Shown in pieces: positions 1 through 6,788 of a DNA stretch of 9,429 nucleotides. A program made the position numbers and the translations under genes. Position 1 is the stretch's first letter; each line of letters starts with the position of its first letter. This DNA is from an uncultured bacterium (lineage in GTDB: Bacteria; Cyanobacteriota; Vampirovibrionia; Gastranaerophilales; Gastranaerophilaceae). The stretch lies in NCBI GenBank assembly GCA_900547585.1, contig URHD01000073.1, positions 1 to 9,429 of the forward strand. The letters run 5' to 3'. Under the pieces are notes generated by a model, which did no database searches, was not told the DNA's origin, and saw only the letters and a list, made by a program, of their open reading frames with translations.

Positions 1-1
1 A

Positions 2-76
2 GTAGTCAAATTAGAAGAAAGTCCACAAAAATGGGCAGAAGAAGTACTTAAATACGAAAAGTATGAAAGAAAGTGA
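2..76 (+). CDS. C-terminal end of an unidentified protein (5' truncated by window edge)
   Basis: Frame 2 is open from the first base and reads VVKLEESPQKWAEEVLKYEK followed by YERK and a TGA at 74-76. The 24-residue tail is an amphipathic, Lys/Glu-rich helix with one Trp, as expected for the end of a soluble enzyme. Too little is present to name a family. The ribosome binding site of the next gene begins at this stop codon and only 11 bases separate stop and next ATG, so the two genes are probably co-transcribed. That it is coding rests on the codon-like composition, the absence of stops and the tight junction. Confidence 0.6.
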   Translation, partial: VVKLEESPQKWAEEVLKYEKYERK

Positions 77-87
77 AAAGGTAAACT

Positions 88-522
88 ATGACTATTCAGG
101 CAATAAGCGCACAGGCTCTCAGGCCCGCTGTAAATTTTAAACAGAATGAAGCTGTAGAAGAAAAAACATTCGCTCCCACGAAAAAAGAAGACCCTAAGAA
201 AACAGCTGCCAAAGTTTTAGGCGGTGCTGTTGCTCTTGCTGCGTTAGGATTTGGCATTTATCGTTATGTTAAAGGCAAAAATGCTCAAAAAGCTGTCGAT
301 TTGTACAATAAACGCCACTCATACATTAACAGCTTTGAAAAACAAAAACTGATGAACAATAAAGCTGTTGAAAATGCAAATACAATAGTCGCGGAACATG
401 ATGCAATGCTCAGACGCCTTTGCGACCATTCTCCCAAAAATGTTGAGCTCAACGCAATGAACTGGGATGCACAGCCTATGAAAAGAGCAGATGTTCTCAA
501 GGAATTTGCTCAAAAAGCATAA
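88..522 (+). CDS. Small single-pass membrane protein, unknown function
   Basis: The product has 144 residues and I do not recognise the family. The ATG is preceded by AAAAGG (76-81) at 6 bases spacing, which supports this start. The layout has three parts. Residues 1-40 are a polar leader containing ALRPAVNFKQ and a Lys/Pro/Glu-rich stretch. Residues about 43-60 (VLGGAVALAALGFGIYRY) form one Gly/Ala-rich membrane segment flanked by lysines. Residues 62-144 are a charged, mostly helical tail that may be a coiled coil. The lysines on both sides make topology uncertain, and the segment is too far from the N-terminus for a classical signal peptide. Short proteins with an NFK/FKG-type leader are, from memory, common in gut Melainabacteria, but that was not checked. 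It follows the gene ending at 76 by 11 bases and is closed by the terminator at 546-570, so it is the last gene of its operon. Confidence 0.75.
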   Translation: MTIQAISAQALRPAVNFKQNEAVEEKTFAPTKKEDPKKTAAKVLGGAVALAALGFGIYRYVKGKNAQKAVDLYNKRHSYINSFEKQKLMNNKAVENANTIVAEHDAMLRRLCDHSPKNVELNAMNWDAQPMKRADVLKEFAQKA

Positions 523-545
523 CAGTTTTGATAAAAAATTAAAAG

Positions 546-570
546 ATGCGCCTTTCGGGGCGCATTTTTT
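546..570 (+). terminator. Intrinsic terminator after the small membrane protein gene
   Basis: A 7-bp GC-rich stem, ATGCGCC (546-552) with GGCGCAT (559-565), closes a 6-base loop and runs straight into a T tract (565-570). An A-rich stretch lies on the 5' side, so the hairpin could also work weakly in reverse. It lies 24 bases after the stop at 520-522 and separates that operon from accC. Confidence 0.9.
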
Positions 571-579
571 GTAAAATTA

Positions 580-607
580 TTGAACTTACGTTAGTTTGCG
601 GTAAAAT
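580..607 (+). promoter_or_regulatory. Probable sigma-70-type promoter of accC
   Basis: TTGAAC (580-585) and TAAAAT (602-607) are separated by 16 bases. They match 4/6 and 5/6 of the -35 and -10 consensus. The site lies directly after the terminator and gives an expected start near 614, leaving an AT-rich leader of about 38 bases with AGGGA (638-642) before the accC ATG. The position between a terminator and a gene is the strongest support; the -35 match alone is weak. Confidence 0.55.
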
Positions 608-651
608 ATTTTTATTGAGTTTTTAAAATAGACTTTTAGGGAAATTTTTAT

Positions 652-2025
652 ATGATAAATAAAGTTTTAATCGCTAACAGAGGCGAAATTGCTGTCAGAA
701 TAATAAGGGCATGCAGAGAACTCGGAATAAAAACCGTTGCGGTTTATTCACAGGCCGACGCTGACTCGCTCCACGTAAGCCTTGCAGATGAAGCCTACTG
801 CATTGGCCCAGCACAGAGCGCAAAAAGCTATCTGAATATCCCTGCAATCATTTCCGTTGCCTTAACCAGCGGTGCAGACGCAATCCACCCTGGATACGGA
901 TTTATGTCCGAACGTGCGGACTTTGTAGAGATTTGTACTGACCATGGCATTAAATTTATCGGCCCCTCAGCGGAAGCAATGAGAAAAATGGGCGACAAGG
1001 CCACGGCAAGAAAAACCATGACCGCAAACGGCGTCCCTGTTACGCCCGGAACCGATCTTGTCGATGATTTGGAGGCGGCAAAAGAGTTTGCCGCAAAAGC
1101 AAAATACCCCGTAATCGTCAAAGCAACAGCCGGCGGCGGCGGAAAAGGCATGAGAATCGCAAATTCGCCGGATGAGCTTGAAGAAGCGATAACTCTTTGC
1201 CAGACAGAGGCTCAGAACGCTTTTGGCAACGCAGGCGTTTATATTGAAAAATATATTGTTAATCCTCGCCACATTGAGGTTCAAATTATTGCTGACAGCT
1301 ACGGAAATGTTGTCCACCTCGGTGAACGCGACTGTTCTGTTCAAAGACGCCACCAAAAACTTCTCGAAGAAGCGCCTTCGCCTGCTATTGACGAAGAAAC
1401 AAGAAAAGCAATGGGCGCCGCAGCTGTTACAGCGGCAAAATCCATAAATTACGAGGGCGCGGGAACGATTGAATTCCTACTTGACCATGACGGAAGCTGG
1501 TATTTTATGGAAATGAACACCAGAATTCAGGTTGAGCATTGCGTTTCAGAAATGATTTCCAGCGTTGACCTTGTAAAAGAACAAATTCGCGTTGCAGCGG
1601 GCGAAAAACTGTCATTTACGCAGGATGATATTGTTTTGAGAGGCCACGCAATCGAATGCCGCATAAATGCAGAGGACGCTGACAAAGATTTTATGCCCTG
1701 CCCCGGAGAAATCAGAGGCTATATTGCGCCGGGAGGATTCGGTGTCAGAGTAGATTCTCATTCGTACACGGGCTACAAAATTCCGCCTTATTACGATTCA
1801 ATGATAGGAAAGCTCATTGTTTGGGGCAAAGACCGCGAAGACGCAAGAAAAAGAATGCTCCGCGCGCTCAGCGAATACGTAATCACCGGAATCAAGACAA
1901 CTATTCCTTATCACAAGAAGATTTTAACAAATGATGTGTTCATTTCGGGCAAGTTCAATACAGGTTTTATTGCAGAGCACATGGCACCCAAAAAAGAGGA
2001 AGAAAAAGAGCCTTCACAGGTGTAG
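652..2025 (+). CDS. accC: Acetyl-CoA carboxylase, biotin carboxylase subunit
   Basis: AccC carboxylates the biotin carried on BCCP (AccB) using ATP and bicarbonate, the first half of the acetyl-CoA carboxylase reaction that makes malonyl-CoA for fatty acid synthesis in the cytoplasm. At 457 residues it is close to the usual length of about 450. Visible motifs are ANRGEIAVRIIRAC near the N-terminus, HPGYGFMSE (79-87), the Gly-rich ATP-grasp loop KATAGGGGKGMRI (157-169), HIEVQ (207-211), ERDCSVQRRHQKLLEE (225-240), and EMNTRIQVEH (287-296). K116, K157, H207, K236, E274, E287 and R291 correspond to the ATP, metal and bicarbonate residues of the E. coli enzyme. The last 13 residues are a Lys/Glu-rich tail. 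AGGGA at 638-642 supports the ATG at 652. No accB lies immediately upstream in this window, unlike the common accBC arrangement. A propionyl- or pyruvate-carboxylase subunit is a less likely alternative, since those are usually longer or fused. Confidence 0.96.
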   Translation: MINKVLIANRGEIAVRIIRACRELGIKTVAVYSQADADSLHVSLADEAYCIGPAQSAKSYLNIPAIISVALTSGADAIHPGYGFMSERADFVEICTDHGIKFIGPSAEAMRKMGDKATARKTMTANGVPVTPGTDLVDDLEAAKEFAAKAKYPVIVKATAGGGGKGMRIANSPDELEEAITLCQTEAQNAFGNAGVYIEKYIVNPRHIEVQIIADSYGNVVHLGERDCSVQRRHQKLLEEAPSPAIDEETRKAMGAAAVTAAKSINYEGAGTIEFLLDHDGSWYFMEMNTRIQVEHCVSEMISSVDLVKEQIRVAAGEKLSFTQDDIVLRGHAIECRINAEDADKDFMPCPGEIRGYIAPGGFGVRVDSHSYTGYKIPPYYDSMIGKLIVWGKDREDARKRMLRALSEYVITGIKTTIPYHKKILTNDVFISGKFNTGFIAEHMAPKKEEEKEPSQV

Positions 2026-2037
2026 GTTTCAAAAAGT

Positions 2038-2155
2038 AGGGTGGGAAAAGCAACGCGGTTCCCACCGCATAATTTTTGCGCATATTGCTCGGTGGGAATC
2101 GCTGCAAAGATTGATGAATACGTTTCAAAAATGTTGTTTTTGCTATTCCTACCCT
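2038..2155. repeat. Palindromic interspersed-type element (MITE-like) between accC and smc
   Basis: The left end AGGGTGGGAAAAGCAA (2038-2053) is matched by an inverted copy at the right end, TTGCTATTCCTACCCT (2140-2155). They agree at 14 of 16 positions, and one of the two mismatches is a G-T wobble in a folded strand. The core GGTGGGAA occurs at 2040-2047 and 2091-2098, with its complement TTCCCACC at 2059-2066, so the element carries three copies in alternating orientation. It starts 12 bases after the accC stop. No transposase is present, so if mobile it would need help in trans. From memory, GTAGGGTG-led palindromes are widespread repeats in cyanobacteria and other bacteria; family membership was not tested. 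Only one copy is in this window, so the repeat call rests on structure alone. Confidence 0.6.
2055..2102. other. Strong 13-bp hairpin inside the accC-smc element
   Basis: GCGGTTCCCACCG (2055-2067) pairs with CGGTGGGAATCGC (2090-2102) over 13 base pairs, one of them G-T, around a 22-base AT-rich loop. It is not followed by a T tract, so it is not a standard intrinsic terminator. It could protect the 3' end of the accC transcript or form a cruciform. TTCCCACC can pair alternatively with the copy at 2040-2047, so two exclusive folds exist. Confidence 0.65.
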
Positions 2156-2175
2156 GCGAGGATGTTGGATATAAT
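2146..2175 (+). promoter_or_regulatory. Candidate smc promoter
   Basis: A perfect TATAAT lies at 2170-2175. The only -35-like hexamer at suitable distance is TTCCTA (2146-2151, spacing 18, 3/6 match), which lies inside the right inverted repeat of the element. The leader to the smc ATG would be about 75 bases and contains a small palindrome, TTTAC-ATT-GTAAA (2177-2189). The -10 is convincing and the -35 is weak. Confidence 0.4.
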
Positions 2176-2257
2176 ATTTACATTGTAAACATTTTTGACT
2201 TGCGCAAAATTTTATAAGAAAATTATAAAGTCTAAGCTTGGGAATTAGAATCTTCAA

Positions 2258-4297
2258 ATGTACATAAAAGAAGTAGAGATTGATAACTTCAAATCTTTTG
2301 CAAATACTGTTACTATCCCGTTTTTAAAGGGATTTACTACGATTTCCGGCCCGAACGGCTCGGGAAAGAGTAATATTATTGACAGTATCCTTTTTGCGCT
2401 GGGATTGTCGACCTCAAGAACACTTCGCGCCGAAAAAATCTACCAGCTCATCTCCACCCATACCCGCAGAAACGAAGCTTATGTAAAAGTTACATTTGCC
2501 TCCGAAAACCCCGAAGAAAAGGAATTTTCCGTTGCAAGACGCATAAAAAAATCCACGCAGGGCTACAACAGCATTTATTATTTAAACGACAAAGTCGTCA
2601 CCCTTACAGAAGTCCATACCAAGCTAGAACAGTACAATATCACCCCCAACAGCTACAACGTCATCATGCAAAACGACGTAATGAGCATTACGAACTGCTC
2701 GGACGTCGAAAGACGAAAAATTATCGACGAAATCGCCGGCGTTGCGGATTTTGACCGCCGAATCGAACAGGCGCAGAACGAACTCGGCACAGTTGAATCG
2801 CGCGTGCAAAATTCAAGGCTGATTCTCTCGGAAGTCGATACAAGGCTCGAGCAGCTCGCAACAGAACGCGAAGTTGCGCTCAAATATCAAAAATTAAGGG
2901 AAGAAAAAATCGCCCTCGAAAGCCAGATTTCGACAGTTAAATATTTTGATGTTAAAAAAGGCTTAGAACGCACCCACGAAGGGATTTTAGACGCTCAAAA
3001 AAAGAAAAAAGAAGAAGAAAACAAGCTTAAAAAACTCGAAACCCAATCCCTGACAATAAAAGCCAAACTCGACGAACTTTCCGACCTCGTGAAAGAAAAA
3101 GGCGAGGCAGAGCAAATTGAAGTCAAGAAAAAAGTCGAGGAGCTCAAAGGACAGGTTGACAGAAAGGATTCCGCGATAAATTTTGCGGAAAAAAACATTC
3201 AGGATAACCTCAAATCCGTTGAAAACGCGAAAAACGGCATTGAAAACCTTAAAATAAAGAACGAAAAACAGGCGCAGCAAATAACCGACAAAGAAGAAGA
3301 AATAAAAAAGCTCGAAACCGAACGCGACGCGGAAAAAGAAAAGCTTCTGGCAATTTTGCAGGAGGTTTCGGGGCTCAACGAAACAGCTGACCAGTACGTT
3401 TCCAAAAGAAACGAGCTCAGAAAAGAACTTGAAGCCGCAAAAGACAAGGAAACGCAGGTTATCCAGACAAAATCACCTTTAGAGGCCGAACTTTCGACTT
3501 TGAAAAAAGAAATCGAAGACGCAAAAGCCAAAATTGAGGCTTCTGAAAAGTTCAAAGCGGATTTTTGCGGGAACAAAGACCAGCTTGAAGTCCAGATTGA
3601 GGAGCTGACAAAGGAACTTGAGGATTTCAAATACATTCAGCAATCTACCCTCTATGAGTTGGACAAAACCAAAAACGAAATTAACGACGCGGGCTACAAT
3701 ATCACCGCAGCGCACCGCAAAATCGTTTCAATGGAGGCGCAAAAACAGGCTATTGAGGACGCAAACTTCGGAAAAGCCGTTGATACGGTTTTGAACGCGA
3801 AAATTCAGGGCGTTCACGCCACACTGGCGCAGCTCGGGCAGGTTGATAAGGAATATTCGACCGCTCTCGAGGTTGCAATGGGCGGCAGAATGAAATTTGT
3901 GGTCGTTGATGACGATGAAGTGGCAAAAGTCGCAATCGAAATCCTCAAAAGCGCCGGGGCCGGCAGAGCAACGTTTTTGCCCTTAAATAAAATCCAGAGA
4001 GCGCCCAAAAGCCTAAAATTGCCCAAAGATAAGGGCGTAATCGACTTTGCAATCAATTTGATTGATTTTGACGATGAATATATCGACGCATTTTATCATG
4101 CGCTCGGCGATACGCTCGTGGTCGAGGATTACAACAGCGCGCGCAAACTAATCGGGCAATACAGAATGGTTACACTCACGGGCGAGCTTTTTGAAAAATC
4201 CGGCTCGATTTCAGGCGGTTCTGCGGGCAGAAGCGGCTTGAAATTTAGCCCGGCGCCGGGGGATGCGATTTTTGAAATTCAGCCAGTCGCAGGATGA
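2258..4297 (+). CDS. smc: Chromosome segregation protein SMC, N-terminal part (frame broken)
   Basis: SMC is the ATPase core of the bacterial condensin Smc-ScpAB, which compacts and separates new chromosomes. This 679-residue frame holds the N-terminal half. It has the head with Walker A GPNGSGKS (31-38), the arginine-finger region LRAEK (R57), the Q-loop MQND (Q138) and EIAGVADFD (158-166). Next comes the Lys/Glu-rich ascending coiled coil (about 170-500), then the hinge from about residue 505 (GKAVDTVLNAKIQGV) to the SGSISGGSAG segment near 655. The last genuine residues are probably GLKFS (codons to 4249). After that the frame runs through PAPGDAIFEIQPVAG to a TGA at 4295-4297, which is not SMC-like. 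The C-terminal half continues in the next frame. There is no Walker B here, so this piece cannot hydrolyse ATP alone. The ATG has no clear Shine-Dalgarno, but the MYIKEVEIDNFKSF start is canonical for the family. Confidence 0.93.
   Translation: MYIKEVEIDNFKSFANTVTIPFLKGFTTISGPNGSGKSNIIDSILFALGLSTSRTLRAEKIYQLISTHTRRNEAYVKVTFASENPEEKEFSVARRIKKSTQGYNSIYYLNDKVVTLTEVHTKLEQYNITPNSYNVIMQNDVMSITNCSDVERRKIIDEIAGVADFDRRIEQAQNELGTVESRVQNSRLILSEVDTRLEQLATEREVALKYQKLREEKIALESQISTVKYFDVKKGLERTHEGILDAQKKKKEEENKLKKLETQSLTIKAKLDELSDLVKEKGEAEQIEVKKKVEELKGQVDRKDSAINFAEKNIQDNLKSVENAKNGIENLKIKNEKQAQQITDKEEEIKKLETERDAEKEKLLAILQEVSGLNETADQYVSKRNELRKELEAAKDKETQVIQTKSPLEAELSTLKKEIEDAKAKIEASEKFKADFCGNKDQLEVQIEELTKELEDFKYIQQSTLYELDKTKNEINDAGYNITAAHRKIVSMEAQKQAIEDANFGKAVDTVLNAKIQGVHATLAQLGQVDKEYSTALEVAMGGRMKFVVVDDDEVAKVAIEILKSAGAGRATFLPLNKIQRAPKSLKLPKDKGVIDFAINLIDFDDEYIDAFYHALGDTLVVEDYNSARKLIGQYRMVTLTGELFEKSGSISGGSAGRSGLKFSPAPGDAIFEIQPVAG
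4238..4284 (+). repeat. Near-perfect 13-base direct repeat, 34 bases apart, at the smc frame break
   Basis: TTGAAATTTAGCC (4238-4250) recurs as TTGAAATTCAGCC (4272-4284) with one mismatch. The unit length of 34 is 33+1, exactly the shift needed to move from the frame of the N-terminal half to that of the C-terminal half. Deleting one unit gives GLKFSQSQDDELAKYK, a smooth SMC sequence. The 21 bases between the copies (4251-4271) include part of a 12-bp perfect palindrome, CCCGGCGCCGGG (4249-4260), followed by two more Gs. The event looks like a small duplication or insertion; whether it is in the living genome or in the assembly cannot be told. Confidence 0.8.
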
Positions 4298-5789
4298 TGA
4301 GCTTGCAAAATACAAAGAACGCCTCGCAGATTTTGAAAAAGCCTACAACGCGCTCGACAAAAAGAAATCAGAGCTCGAAGAAAAGCTCGACAAGGTCAGA
4401 ATCGCTTATTCTGAATCTTTGAACACATTGAACGGTGCAAAAATGGAACTTGCGAACCTCGTGAGAAATTCGCAGGAAACCGATAAGGAAATCGAGGAGA
4501 AAAAAGCGCTAATTGCCCAGAACGAGCCAAAAATCGCTAAAATCGAGAAAGAACTCGAAAAACTCGAGCAGGAACACCTCGAACTCAACGAAAAAGCCAT
4601 CACGCTCGGCGACGAAATTGCTGAAATTGAGGCAAAAATGAGCCCCGAGGAGCTCACAATCCTCCAGCAGAAAACCGAAGCAACCGAGAACCAGATAAAA
4701 CAGCTCGAATCAAAGATTGCGTCGGCGAAAAACGACATCGACGGGTTTAACCGCGTAATAGCGTTCCAGAATGAGGTAATCGAAACCCATCACAAGGAAA
4801 TCGACCGCCTGCACAAGGATAACGAGGTTCTCGCGCAGGACAAAATCAAATACGCGGGCGAAATCGAAGAATTGAAAAAGCAAATCACGGTTCTTGATGA
4901 AAAAATTAAAGAACTGGGCGAAAAATTGGTCGAAATTCAGGCTGAGCGCGACAAAGTCAACGCGGAATATCTTGAACTTGAAAAAGAGAAAAATTCGCTT
5001 GATTTGATTATAGAAAAGATTGCAGAGCAGATTGAAGCGTTCAAAGCGCGTCGCAGAGAGCTTGAACCGCAGCTTGAAAATATCAAAGAGGAACTGAAAG
5101 AAGCTGGTGTTGATATTTCTACGCTTAAAGAGGTTGAAATTTCCGTTGAGGAAATCACAGCGCGCATTTCAAGGCTTCAAAAACGCATGGATGACCTCGG
5201 CGATGTTAATATGAGGGCGATTGCGGCTTATGATGAGGTTCTTGAGCGCCAGAAAGAGCTCAAAACAAAAATTGAAACCCTCGAATCCGAAAAAACGCAG
5301 ATTATGAGCCGCATGCAGGGCTATGAGGAACTAAAAAAAGACACTTTCCTCAATACTTACAACAATATTAACGACAATTTCAAGGAAATTTTCCATAAAC
5401 TCTCAGAGGGTGAGGGCACATTGTTCCTTGACAACCCGAACGAACCGTTTTCGGGCGGAATGTCAATCGAAGCGCAGCCGCGCGACAAGGAAAAAACCCG
5501 CCTTAACCTCATGTCAGGCGGAGAAAAATCGCTCACTGCGCTGGCGTTCGTTTTTGCGATTCAGCGCTATATGCCTGCGCCGTTTTACGCTTTTGACGAG
5601 GTTGATGCCAACCTGGACGGCATAAATGTTGAAAAACTTGCCGAAATTGTCAAAAATCAATCATTAAATACGCAATTTGTAGTAGTTAGCCACCGCAAAC
5701 CTATGATAGAATCAGCTAATAGGACAATCGGTGTTACTCAAAAAGAAAAAGGAATTACACGCGTTACAGGAGTGAAACTTAGAGATTAA
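4263..5789 (+). CDS. smc: Chromosome segregation protein SMC, C-terminal part (frame broken)
   Basis: This frame carries the rest of SMC. It holds the descending coiled coil (to about residue 300), the segment RMDDLGDVNMRAIAAYDEV typical of the C-terminal head entry, and the ABC signature LMSGGEKS (416-423). Walker B with catalytic Glu, FYAFDEVDA (D445, E446), the D-loop DANLD and the H-switch VVSHRK (H477) follow. The ATG at 4263 is merely the first in-frame start: the frame opens at 4242 and no spaced Shine-Dalgarno precedes it, only GGGGG directly adjoining. True SMC sequence probably resumes at LKFSQSQDDELAK. With the N-terminal half, minus one 34-base unit, the protein would have about 1165 residues, as expected for intact SMC. 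The stop at 5787-5789 shares one base with the scpA start. Every ATPase motif is intact and the reading frame shows no further decay, which favours a recent lesion or a sequence error over an old pseudogene. Confidence 0.93.
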   Translation: MRFLKFSQSQDDELAKYKERLADFEKAYNALDKKKSELEEKLDKVRIAYSESLNTLNGAKMELANLVRNSQETDKEIEEKKALIAQNEPKIAKIEKELEKLEQEHLELNEKAITLGDEIAEIEAKMSPEELTILQQKTEATENQIKQLESKIASAKNDIDGFNRVIAFQNEVIETHHKEIDRLHKDNEVLAQDKIKYAGEIEELKKQITVLDEKIKELGEKLVEIQAERDKVNAEYLELEKEKNSLDLIIEKIAEQIEAFKARRRELEPQLENIKEELKEAGVDISTLKEVEISVEEITARISRLQKRMDDLGDVNMRAIAAYDEVLERQKELKTKIETLESEKTQIMSRMQGYEELKKDTFLNTYNNINDNFKEIFHKLSEGEGTLFLDNPNEPFSGGMSIEAQPRDKEKTRLNLMSGGEKSLTALAFVFAIQRYMPAPFYAFDEVDANLDGINVEKLAEIVKNQSLNTQFVVVSHRKPMIESANRTIGVTQKEKGITRVTGVKLRD

Positions 5790-6622
5790 TGACCGAATCA
5801 GCCGAAAATTTTTATAACCATTCATACGAAGAAGTAATCACGCCCGAGGAAACCGAAAGCTTTGCGGAACATACGGTTATGGAGCAGGTTGACGGGATTG
5901 AAATTCTCGTTCAGATGGCGAAAAACGGAAAAATTGACCCGTGGAATGTTGATATTGTTGATATTACGGACAAATATCTCGCCCACCTTTTCCAGATGAA
6001 AGCCCAGAACCTCCGTCTGACGGGCAGAACTCTCCTTTTTGCGGCAATTTTGTTAAGGCTGAAATCCAATGTGCTCGAAGGCATTGAGCTGGAGCAGTTT
6101 GAGGACAACGAGGTGCAGGATTTTGATTACGACGATGACGATTGGTCGGCTCCTGAGGAAGATTTGCCCACAAACAACGTAATTTCGATTGATGAAGTGC
6201 TCCAGAGAAGAACCAGCGTGCGCTTAAATCGCAGCCGCATGGTTAATTTGAAAGATTTGATTAAACAGCTCGAATTTTACGAAGAACTCGACAGAAAGCA
6301 GGCGCTGAAAAACGCCCATGAACGCGCAAAACGCCGCGTTCGCTCTTATGCAAGGCTTACGCCGGATGACATCGTAAATCTTGCGCATGAAGAATATATT
6401 GAAAAAAGCGTCGAAGTTTTGCACGAAAATTTGAAAAAAATCTTTGAAACCGAAGAAAGAGTAGAGCTCAACACGCTTACGCTGCTTGGCATGGACAAAA
6501 TTACGGCTTATATCGCACTTTTATTCCTCACAGCCGAGGCGGATATTGATTTGGAGCAGGATAAATTTTACGAAGAGCTTTATGCTGTTCCTTACAGAAA
6601 AAAACAGTTTGAAATTGCGTAA
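5789..6622 (+). CDS. scpA: Segregation and condensation protein A (kleisin)
   Basis: ScpA is the kleisin subunit that bridges the two SMC heads and, with ScpB, forms the bacterial condensin complex on the nucleoid. At 277 residues it is normal to slightly long. The N-terminal domain shows GIEILVQMAKNGKIDPWNVD with IVDITDKYL (36-64) and LLFAAILLRLKSNVL (82-96), the helices that bind the SMC neck. A very acidic linker follows (about 103-125, with a run of four Asp). The C-terminal winged helix (about 225-270, ending ITAYIALLFLTAEADIDL and then FYEELY) binds the SMC cap. The ATG overlaps the smc stop (TAATG), so translation is coupled to smc. That coupling argues that the C-terminal part of smc is translated in the functional allele. 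The usual partner scpB is not downstream here. Confidence 0.93.
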   Translation: MTESAENFYNHSYEEVITPEETESFAEHTVMEQVDGIEILVQMAKNGKIDPWNVDIVDITDKYLAHLFQMKAQNLRLTGRTLLFAAILLRLKSNVLEGIELEQFEDNEVQDFDYDDDDWSAPEEDLPTNNVISIDEVLQRRTSVRLNRSRMVNLKDLIKQLEFYEELDRKQALKNAHERAKRRVRSYARLTPDDIVNLAHEEYIEKSVEVLHENLKKIFETEERVELNTLTLLGMDKITAYIALLFLTAEADIDLEQDKFYEELYAVPYRKKQFEIA

Positions 6623-6788
6623 AAATAAGCTTCTAAACCCGGATTATGAACGCTTTTTGCCGGTCTTTTCCATTATGTAACAATAACTTAAATTTTTTCG
6701 TTATTTTGTCAATTTTTTGCATTTATATGTTTTGTATATTGTGGTTAACCGAAACGTTATGTGTGAAATGTGAAAGGCGCTTTGAAAT
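6623..6788. other. AT-rich gap after scpA, no gene seen
   Basis: The gap has no clear terminator. ACCCGG (6638-6643 area) and CCGGT further on form only a short bulged stem. AATAAC (6682-6687) and GTTATT (6700-6705) make a weak AT stem followed by TTG. TATATT (6735-6740) with a T-rich -35 region is a possible promoter for the next gene, and GGTTAACC (6743-6750) is a perfect 8-bp palindrome that could be an operator. None is strong enough to call separately. Confidence 0.35.

Noticed and set aside
2055..2102. The strong hairpin as an intrinsic terminator of accC
   Set aside because: No T tract follows either arm on the + strand, and the loop is long (22 bases).
1931..2188. An 85-codon + strand frame running from the end of accC through the intergenic element
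   Set aside because: It overlaps accC in another frame and continues through the palindromic repeat. The composition is not protein-like and no ribosome binding site was found. Such frames commonly appear across palindromic repeats.
4245..4300. Programmed ribosomal frameshift to make full-length SMC
   Set aside because: A +1 shift is needed, but no stop or rare codon sits at a slippery +1 site and no downstream stimulator is obvious. The exact 34-base repeat explains the shift more simply, and programmed shifting is not known for SMC.
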